Shown here: positions 59,401 through 64,000 of the stretch, in pieces
Layout of the letters: every line of letters begins with the position of its first letter
Numbering within the stretch: the first letter of the stretch is position 1
DNA from: Streptomyces sp. NBC_01275
GTDB taxonomy: Bacteria > Actinomycetota > Actinomycetes > Streptomycetales > Streptomycetaceae
Length of the DNA: 64,000 nt
Direction: 5' to 3'
Assembly: GCF_026340655.1 (NCBI RefSeq)
Contig: NZ_JAPEOZ010000001.1
Location: forward strand, 7,254,001 to 7,318,000
The notes under the pieces: model-generated
The model's database searches: none
What the model was told of the DNA's origin: nothing
What the model saw: only the letters and a program-made list of their open reading frames with translations
Made by a program: the position numbers and the translations under genes

Positions 59401-60091
59401 CGTAGCCCGCCTGCCACACCTCGGGCGCGCCGATCTGCGGCACGCTCACCTCGAGGGACGCCTTCACCTCGGCGTCCAGCCAGAGCTTGTCGATGCCGTC
59501 GCCGAGTCGCTTCGCGGCCTTCGCGGTGGGCTCGGTGCCGAGCGCCGGGGCGATGTCCGCCCAGAAGGCGGTGGACTTCTTCGCGCTCAGCGCGGCCCCG
59601 TCGATCCCGGGCAGCGCCAGCGTCCTGCGCGCCCCCTGGGGAATCTCGCCGCCCTTGCGGTAGGTCGCGATGACCGGGGTGGCGCCGGTCTTCGCGTCCG
59701 TGTACCCCTGCTTGACCAGCTGGGTGACGTTGAACAGGGCCGGGTCGAGGCGGCCGGCCTGGATCAGCGGGATGGCGTCCGACGGCAGGACGCTGACCTC
59801 GCCGTCCTTCTCACTGGACAGGAAGGTGGCGGCCTCACGGCCCTTGCCGCGCCGGACGTCGACGGCGGACCTGCCGTCCGGTCCGGCGGTGAGCGACACG
59901 GTGTCGCCGGTGATGAGGGTGACGGTCTGCGGCGTGGAGGCGGTGCTCGGGCCCGTGAGGGCAGTGGTGACCGGTGAACCGGGCGCGGGCGTGGGTGTGG
60001 TGACCGGGGAACCGGCGCTGGCGGGCGCGACCGCTCCCGCGAGCAGTCCGGCCGCTCCGGCCACGGCCCAGAGGGCGTGGAGTCTTCGCAT
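56396..60091 (-). CDS. Large secreted S8 family serine protease (subtilase)
   Basis: 1231 residues. Signal peptide (RRLHALWAVAGAAGLLAGA, cleavage near ASA at 25), a propeptide region, then the catalytic domain with D241 (VAVLDTGVDAGHPDL), H273 (GFGHGTHVAST) and S449 (SGTSMATPHVAG). A long C-terminal part of beta domains follows, including a PA-like segment around residue 850 (VDAGGGTEADFAGLDVKGKVAVVSLG). It is an extracellular protease, probably for nutrient protein or developmental processing. GGAGG lies 9 nt before ATG 60091. A LacI-type palindrome (60114-60129) sits directly upstream, odd for a protease. Confidence 0.95.
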   Translation of the reverse strand: MRRLHALWAVAGAAGLLAGAVAPASAGSPVTTPTPAPGSPVTTALTGPSTASTPQTVTLITGDTVSLTAGPDGRSAVDVRRGKGREAATFLSSEKDGEVSVLPSDAIPLIQAGRLDPALFNVTQLVKQGYTDAKTGATPVIATYRKGGEIPQGARRTLALPGIDGAALSAKKSTAFWADIAPALGTEPTAKAAKRLGDGIDKLWLDAEVKASLEVSVPQIGAPEVWQAGYDGSGVKVAVLDTGVDAGHPDLAGKIAGSQSFVPDETVQDGFGHGTHVASTIVGSGAASDGRRKGVAPGAELLVGKVLGDDGRGQTSWILDGMEWAAHSGAKIVSMSLGGTASGPSDVLSETVDELSASTGVLFVIASGNAGPGEQTVGTPGIADSALTVGAVDKSDQLASFSSRGPRLGDFAVKPEITAPGVNITAARAAGTAMGTPVDDDYTTASGTSMATPHVAGAAALVVQAHPDWTGEQIKEALASTAKTHADDSVFEQGDGRVDAVRAVGQNVFATPTLSFGKFENGDTGVATKDITYTNTTDKAVELKISSSLADVTLGDSTLTVPAGGTASVPVGVDPAQEAEGRYTGHITAIADGIRITTAVGFEKAPKTYDLKVSLLGRDGKAPTGGSIYTLMELNGAIPDEYGFLGTGWTWQVPAGTYHIATWIPDRDGGGVTVGTSVVANPEIKVNADTEVVLDARKAVEIKPKTKQDSEFKGFSTNVHREGPANAWGLTYSQGFWTDHVYVAPTPQVTEGSLEFSAKFRLYEKELTASVTSPEKTELSSLYYSQTYNDFPLKISGDHKVQAVDAGGGTEADFAGLDVKGKVAVVSLGATERAQSALDNATKAGAGYLIAYRQKPGFWIEAVDRATTVPLMIATGEEGAKLTDLLKTGKKVKLKLSGTPVSPYVYNVLVAQSGAISANQTYSMDKSNTVKRKASYYGATAGEIGADTLYTFRPWQLFGVESSVYMQLGTERDEYYYVDPDTRTWHVVYPNWNTFRGQWSPLQTFSKAGTAPSENWLRQVIRPGTSEEYGLSERTGDKLTMSVAELTDSTPGHYGYIDGTDSTAKGKLYADGQLLGDSTFGGYGVFDVPATKASYRFDLDVQRRAAWAEYSTSTHTEWTFASAHTDAETALPLLTVGIAPKGLDLLNRARSGRELEIGLPVANQLGSVRASSLKAWVSYDDGTSWKEVKVKNGKAKFKPAKGAESVSLRVRAADRDGNGIDQTVLRAFGLK

Positions 60092-60113
60092 GGGTGGACG
60101 TCCTCCCCTGAAC

Positions 60114-60129
60114 GTGGAAACGCTTCCAC
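60114..60129. promoter_or_regulatory. LacI-type palindrome before the subtilase gene
   Basis: GTGGAAACGCTTCCAC, arms GTGGAA/TTCCAC with a central CG, lies 23 bp upstream of the start codon. It shares geometry with the perfect GTGGGAGCGCTCCCAC box at 63615-63630 and with LacI/CebR-family operators generally. Confidence 0.65.
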
Positions 60130-60345
60130 CCGGCGAGTGGAAGCCGTGACCAGGGTGAACGCCGGGCCGACAGCGGCTCAAGGGATTCCCGTGGCCGGTG
60201 CGTGCCAACGCCCCCTTCGGTCAGGGCAGTTGGCGCACCCTGCGAACCCGGGAGAGGAATCCGCAGGCGGAAACCCGCCGATTCGCACGGCTGCGGCTCG
60301 GCCGGGACACAGGGTCCTCTCAGCCAACCGGGACAGGATCAGGAC

Positions 60346-61071
60346 ATGGCAGGCATCTCCGGGACCCGAAGCGCACGGGTTCGCGTCCTCATCGTCGACG
60401 ACGAGCCCGCGCTCACCGAAGTGCTGTCCGTGGCCGTCACCGAGGCGGGCTGGCGGCCCTACCCGGCCGCCGACGGACAGAGCGCGCTGAAGATGGCCCG
60501 CGGCTGCGCCCCGCACGCCGTCGTCCTCGACGGCATGCTGCCCGACCTCGACGGCATCCAGGTACTGCGCCGACTGCGCTACGAGAACCCGAAACTGCCC
60601 GTCCTGATGCTCACCGCCCGAGACGCCCTGGAGTACCGCATCGACGGGCTGGAGAACGGCGCCGACGACTACGTCACGAAGCCGTTCTCCCTGGAGGAGG
60701 TCGTCCTGCGGCTGCGCGGACTGCTGCGCCGCGCCGGCGCCGAACGCACCCCCGCCGACGACTCCGTACGCGTCCTGGGCGACCTCGTGCTGGCCGGAGA
60801 GTCGCGGGAGGTGCACCGCGACGGCGACCGGATCGCCCTCACCGCCAAGGAGTTCGAGCTGCTCGGCCTGCTCATGGAGCATCCGCGCCAGGTGCTGAGC
60901 AAGGCGCAGATCCTCGACCGCGTCTGGAGCAGCGCCTTCGACGGCGGCGGAAACCTCGTCGAGGTGTACATCTCCGGCCTGCGCCGGAAGATCGACCGGG
61001 GCCGCTCGCCGATGATCCACACGGTACGCGGTCTCGGGTACGCCATCCGGCCCGCGGAGCACGGGAGATGA
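60346..61071 (+). CDS. Two-component response regulator (OmpR/PhoB type)
   Basis: 241 residues. Receiver domain with acidic pocket VDDEPAL, phosphorylated Asp at about 62 (VVLDGMLPDLDG) and Lys in YVTKPFSLEEV; then an OmpR winged helix (LTAKEFELLGLLMEHPRQVLSKAQILDRVW ... VYISGLRRKID ... TVRGLGYAIR). ATG 60346 follows AGGATCAGGAC. The stop overlaps the kinase start by ATGA, so they form a dedicated pair. Divergent from the subtilase gene, whose expression could be a target. Confidence 0.95.
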   Translation: MAGISGTRSARVRVLIVDDEPALTEVLSVAVTEAGWRPYPAADGQSALKMARGCAPHAVVLDGMLPDLDGIQVLRRLRYENPKLPVLMLTARDALEYRIDGLENGADDYVTKPFSLEEVVLRLRGLLRRAGAERTPADDSVRVLGDLVLAGESREVHRDGDRIALTAKEFELLGLLMEHPRQVLSKAQILDRVWSSAFDGGGNLVEVYISGLRRKIDRGRSPMIHTVRGLGYAIRPAEHGR

Positions 61072-62603
61072 GGGCCCGCCTGCGCGGCGGCTCCCTGCGC
61101 ACCCGACTCCTCCTGTTCATCACCGCCGTCCTCGTCGCCGTATGCGCCGCGATGGCCCTCACCACCGTCTTCGCCCAGCGCGCCTATCTGCTGGGCAACC
61201 TCGACGACCGCGTCACCAACGCCGCCGAGCGCAGCCTGGGCGGAGCCTCGCTCCACCCGGACCTGACAGCGGACCTGACCTTCCTCCACGAGAGCGGCCA
61301 CCCCGCCGGGATGCTCGCCGCCCGCCTCGACGCCGACGGCACGGTCCTCGCCGCCGCGACGGTCGGCCAGGACGCCCCGCAGCAGAACCTGACGGCAGCC
61401 CAGACCGCCTCGCTGTCCGGCATCGCAGCCGACGGTTCCCTCCACACCAGGACGGTCCCCGGCCTGGGCGTCTACCGCGTCACCGCGCTCGACGACAACG
61501 GCGTCCGCGTCCTGACCGGCCTCCCCATGGACGACGTCCAGGACATGATCAGCGGCCTGGTCATGGTCGAGGCGGCCGTCGCGGCCGCGGGCCTGACGGC
61601 CGCAGGCTGCGTCTGCGCGGTGGTCATACGACGTCAGCTGCGCCCTCTCGGCCGGGTCGCCGCCACCGCCGTCGAGGTCTCGCACGCCCCGCTCGGCCAC
61701 GGCGAGGTCGCCGGTCTCACCCGCGTCCCCGAACGCGACACCGACCCCGGCAGCGAGGCCGGGCAGGTCGGCGCGGCCCTCAACCGGATGATCGACCACG
61801 TCGAGTCCTCGCTCGCCGAACGCCAGCGCAGCGAGGAACGGGTGCGCAGGAGCGAGGAGCGGATGCGCCGCTTCCTGGCCGACGCCAGCCATGAACTGCG
61901 TACGCCCCTCGCCTCCATCGCCGGATACGCGGAACTGATGAACCGCGGCACCGACCGCATCGAACCGGGCCTGGCCTGGCGTCGGGTCACGGCGGAGTCG
62001 GCGCGGATGACGGGCCTGGTCGAGGATCTGCTGCTGCTCGCGCGGCTCGACGAGGGCAGGCCGTTGCACTCCGCCGAGGTGGACCTGGCCTCGCTGGTCG
62101 CCGAGGCGGTGTGGGACGCGCGGGCCGCGGGCAGCGGCCACGACTGGCAGCTGGAGCTGTGCCTGGACTCCCCGCCGCTGGTGCTCGGCGACCAGGCCCG
62201 TCTGCACCAGGTGGTGGCCAACCTGCTGGCCAACGCACGGGTGCACACCCCGGTGGGCACGCGGGTCGTGGCCGTGGTGGAGACCAGGGGCGGTGCGAAC
62301 GGCATGGCGGACGGAACCTGCGTCATCCGGGTCCGCGACGACGGCCCCGGCATCCCGCCCGCCCTCCTCCCGACGGTCTTCGAACGCTTCACCCGGGCCG
62401 ACGCCTCCCGCGCCCGCGCCACCACGGGCAGCGGCGCCGGCCTGGGCCTGGCCATCGCCTCGGCGATCACGACGGCGCACGGCGGCCGCATCGACGTACA
62501 GAGCGAACCGGGCCGTACCGAGTTCACCATCGAACTGCCGGCGGTGGCCGACAGCGCGGAGGCGGACTCGCTGACCTGGAGCCCGAGCGCGTCCGTCAGG
62601 TGA
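61068..62603 (+). CDS. Two-component sensor histidine kinase
   Basis: 511 residues. TM1 (RLLLFITAVLVAVCAAMAL), an extracytoplasmic domain of about 120 residues, TM2 (GLVMVEAAVAAAGLTAAGCVCAVV), HAMP, the H box RRFLADASHELRTPLASI, N box LHQVVANLLANARVHTP, and G boxes VRDDGPGIPP and TGSGAGLGLAIASAI. It autophosphorylates on His and passes phosphate to the upstream-encoded regulator. The sensor domain has no known ligand family that I recognise. ATG 61068 is coupled to the regulator gene. Confidence 0.95.
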   Translation: MRARLRGGSLRTRLLLFITAVLVAVCAAMALTTVFAQRAYLLGNLDDRVTNAAERSLGGASLHPDLTADLTFLHESGHPAGMLAARLDADGTVLAAATVGQDAPQQNLTAAQTASLSGIAADGSLHTRTVPGLGVYRVTALDDNGVRVLTGLPMDDVQDMISGLVMVEAAVAAAGLTAAGCVCAVVIRRQLRPLGRVAATAVEVSHAPLGHGEVAGLTRVPERDTDPGSEAGQVGAALNRMIDHVESSLAERQRSEERVRRSEERMRRFLADASHELRTPLASIAGYAELMNRGTDRIEPGLAWRRVTAESARMTGLVEDLLLLARLDEGRPLHSAEVDLASLVAEAVWDARAAGSGHDWQLELCLDSPPLVLGDQARLHQVVANLLANARVHTPVGTRVVAVVETRGGANGMADGTCVIRVRDDGPGIPPALLPTVFERFTRADASRARATTGSGAGLGLAIASAITTAHGGRIDVQSEPGRTEFTIELPAVADSAEADSLTWSPSASVR

Positions 62604-62672
62604 GCCGGCGGATGGGCGGATGGGCGGGACGGGTGAGCCGCGGGACGGGCGAACAGGGGAGCCCCGCGGCCG

Positions 62673-63380
62673 TCAACCCTCCAGCCAGTCCCCGGGCACG
62701 GCCTCCCGCACGGCGTCGAGGGCGGCCTCCGTACGCGCCCGGACGAAGACGAACCCGCCGTCCAGCTCCCGTATCAGCACATCGGGACCGGCGAACCAGC
62801 GCGACCCGCGCCCCACGTCCGGCAGCCGCCGCAGTCCGAGGACCTCCAGGTCGACGTCCTCGTCCAGCTCCACGTAGTCCGTGAAACCGTCCTGCCGGAA
62901 CAGCGTCTCCGCCATGATCATCGCCACGCAGGCGACGGACAGACTCGGCTCCCAGGCCTCCCACCGCGCGCCCGGGGCGTCCGGCCGCGCCACGGTCCCG
63001 GGATCGTCCTGGCCCAGGTCGGCCAAGGGGACGCCCCAGTAGGCACACGACTGGTTCTCGACCTGGTACACGAGGACGCCGTCCTCCACGTACAGCGCCT
63101 CGGGGGCGAGCAACTCGTCCTGGTTGCACGTCAGATCCCCCCGCCGCCCGAACAGCCCGTACGCCTCCCGCAACGCAGCCGGCAACCGCACCCCCAACCG
63201 CCCCTCGACCTCCCCAAGGCGTACGTCGTCCCACCCGTCCCCCGGCTCCAACGGCCACCCCCAGTAAGCGGCGAAGCCCCGGACGAACTCCCAGGCCTCC
63301 GCGCGTCCGCGCAACGCCCTGGTCAGACCGCCGTCGAGGTCGAACTCCGCCGTCTTCACCTCTGCCCTCACCTCTGCCAT
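62673..63380 (-). CDS. SMI1/KNR4 (SUKH) family protein
   Basis: About 235 residues. The SUKH core is seen as WDDVRLGEVEGRLGVRLPAALREAYGLFGRR, then LYVEDGVLVYQVENQSCAYWGVPLADLGQDDP, and the end GLRRLPDVGRGSRWFAGPDVLIRELDGGFVFVRART. SUKH proteins often serve as immunity proteins against toxins, but stand-alone copies like this are common in streptomycetes without a partner. No toxin gene is adjacent. ATG 63380 is taken as start without a clear ribosome site; GTG 63368 is possible. Confidence 0.82.
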   Translation of the reverse strand: MAEVRAEVKTAEFDLDGGLTRALRGRAEAWEFVRGFAAYWGWPLEPGDGWDDVRLGEVEGRLGVRLPAALREAYGLFGRRGDLTCNQDELLAPEALYVEDGVLVYQVENQSCAYWGVPLADLGQDDPGTVARPDAPGARWEAWEPSLSVACVAMIMAETLFRQDGFTDYVELDEDVDLEVLGLRRLPDVGRGSRWFAGPDVLIRELDGGFVFVRARTEAALDAVREAVPGDWLEG

Positions 63381-63500
63381 GCCCGCAGCGTACGGGCGGG
63401 CACTGACAGCGCACTGTGTGGTCCGCACGCCCAACGGCAACGACTACGGCAAGGAACTCCTGCGCCCAAGGCCGCAGATCACCAAGGTCGCCGATCACCA

Positions 63501-63526
63501 GGGCCGCACCCCGCCGGGTGCGGCCC
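63501..63526 (+). terminator. Terminator-like hairpin without an obvious upstream gene
   Basis: GGGCCGCACCC (63501-63511) / GGGTGCGGCCC (63516-63526), a perfect 11-bp stem with loop CGCC. No complete gene ends before it on the plus strand, so it may belong to a lost gene or an sRNA, or insulate the LPMO promoter. Confidence 0.6.
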
Positions 63527-63571
63527 TCGCACGTCGGGTGCGGCCCGCGCGGGTCGGGCGTGCGTCAGTCG

Positions 63572-63630
63572 TTTACAAGTGCGCCGTACGGCGCTACCTT
63601 CCGCCACAGGTGAGGTGGGAGCGCTCCCAC
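63572..63630 (+). promoter_or_regulatory. LPMO promoter with CebR-type operator
   Basis: TTTACA (63572-63577) and TACCTT (63595-63600) are 17 bp apart; the spacer contains the perfect palindrome GCGCCGTACGGCGC. The transcript should start near 63607. At 63615-63630 stands GTGGGAGCGCTCCCAC, a perfect 16-bp palindrome containing TGGGAGCGCTCCCA, the known box of CebR, the cello-oligosaccharide-responsive LacI repressor of streptomycete cellulase genes. Confidence 0.85.
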
Positions 63631-63740
63631 ACCGACGGACCGGAACCCGCCGGCGACCGGGACCGCTCCCGCTTCACATCTACGCACCCGCACCCCCCGA
63701 ACCCGCCCGGTCCGTACACGGAAGGACGGACTCATCCGCC

Positions 63741-64000
63741 ATGCAATCTGACGTGATCATGTCATCCTCGGCGTCGAAGTCGAGGTCGAAGTTACGCCCC
63801 AGAGCCCTTCTCCTCGTCCTCGTCTCCCTCCTGGCCCTCGTCCCGGCCCTCGGTCTGATCGTCACGACCGGCGGCAAGGCCGAGGCCCACGGCACCCCCA
63901 TGAAACCCGGCAGCCGCACGTTCCTGTGCTGGCAGGACGCGCTGACCGACACCGGTGAGATCAAGCCGGTCAACCCGGCCTGCAAGAACGCGCAACAGGT
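63741..64000 (+). CDS. AA10 lytic polysaccharide monooxygenase (3' end cut by window edge)
   Basis: The first 86 codons are present. A long signal peptide (basic SKSRSKLRPR, hydrophobic LLLVLVSLLALVPALG) ends at AEA, placing a histidine at residue 50 as the first mature residue. HGTPMKPGSRTFLCWQDA then matches the start of AA10 LPMOs, whose N-terminal His forms part of the copper histidine brace. The SRTFLC block resembles cellulose-active members. It would oxidatively cleave crystalline polysaccharide outside the cell. The CebR box upstream supports cellulose as the inducing context. ATG 63759 is an alternative start. Confidence 0.9.
   Translation, partial: MQSDVIMSSSASKSRSKLRPRALLLVLVSLLALVPALGLIVTTGGKAEAHGTPMKPGSRTFLCWQDALTDTGEIKPVNPACKNAQQ

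Larger units (their letters stand above)
63381..63740. other. 360-bp divergent regulatory region before the LPMO gene
   Basis: Holds a terminator-like hairpin with no gene in front of it (63501-63526), a perfect palindrome GCGCCGTACGGCGC (63581-63594), a promoter and a CebR-type box. The first 100 bp show some coding-like codon bias on the plus strand (RTPNGNDYGKELLRPRP) but no start or family. Confidence 0.55.

Noticed and set aside
56279..59977. 1232-codon open frame on the plus strand opposite the subtilase gene
   Set aside because: It mirrors the subtilase coding sequence; its protein is an Arg/Gly/Val-rich antisense artefact typical of high-GC DNA, whereas the minus strand has an intact catalytic triad.
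62673..63380. Toxin-immunity locus based on the SMI1 protein
   Set aside because: No polymorphic toxin, secretion gene or other SUKH paralogue is adjacent.

Overview
The window is chromosomal DNA of a Streptomyces-type actinomycete. GC is very high with strong G/C preference at third codon positions, GTG starts and 4-base ATGA/GTGA start-stop overlaps are common, and several genes are streptomycete hallmarks (SflB-type SepF paralogue, Hen1/Pnkp RNA repair, XRE-MurA fusion next to aconitase, DUF6099, DUF5999, DUF6299). From memory the order resembles the S. coelicolor SCO59xx-SCO5999 core region. I see no tRNA, rRNA, CRISPR, phage or insertion sequence. The left edge cuts a TetR gene and the right edge cuts an LPMO gene.

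Layout. 1-4.0 kb: a TetR regulator with its MFS exporter, then a divergent MarR/YceI pair, both with recognisable operators. 4.0-9.8 kb: a polytopic envelope protein, a SepF paralogue, a P-loop ATPase with a repeat-rich head coupled to a MazG-like pyrophosphohydrolase, and small lineage proteins. 10-12 kb: an F420-type LLM oxidoreductase and a DUF4232 lipoprotein. 12.2-16.3 kb: the Hen1-Pnkp RNA repair operon. 16.3-18.5 kb: an operon of an SPFH protein with an 11-residue-repeat coiled coil and a divergent NAD-kinase-like protein. 18.6-20.9 kb: arginine deiminase plus ornithine carbamoyltransferase. 21.7-32.1 kb: an aerobic aryl-CoA pathway (CoA ligase, monooxygenase/reductase fusion, enoyl-CoA hydratase, acyl-CoA dehydrogenase, RidA, PaaX regulator) whose genes suggest 2-aminobenzoyl-CoA (anthranilate) breakdown. 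It is interrupted by a sulfate activation operon cysC-cysD-cysN. 32.1-36.7 kb: a decayed NUDIX fragment, small proteins, and a group of TatA-like, TerD and BlaI genes sharing a CTACA-N4-TGTAG operator, then Spo0M.

37-49.9 kb is an L-arabinose locus. It holds araBAD, a LacI regulator, a cytosolic GH127 beta-L-arabinofuranosidase, a sugar ABC importer without its own ATPase, and a secreted glycosidase with a ricin-type lectin domain. Together these suggest uptake and breakdown of arabinose oligosaccharides from plant cell walls. 50-55 kb: XRE-MurA fusion, a TetR regulator and aconitase, tied together by a shared inverted repeat and a possible iron box. 55.2-64 kb: a LuxR-type regulator, a 1231-residue secreted subtilase, a two-component system, an SMI1-like protein, and an AA10 LPMO under a perfect CebR-type box.

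A feature running through the window is the number of short tandem repeats (8 to 39 bp). Many are in frame inside genes, including just before the P-loop of CysN, in the head of the ATPase, at the ends of MFS, MarR and acyl-CoA dehydrogenase, in BlaI and in GH127. Several others lie between genes.
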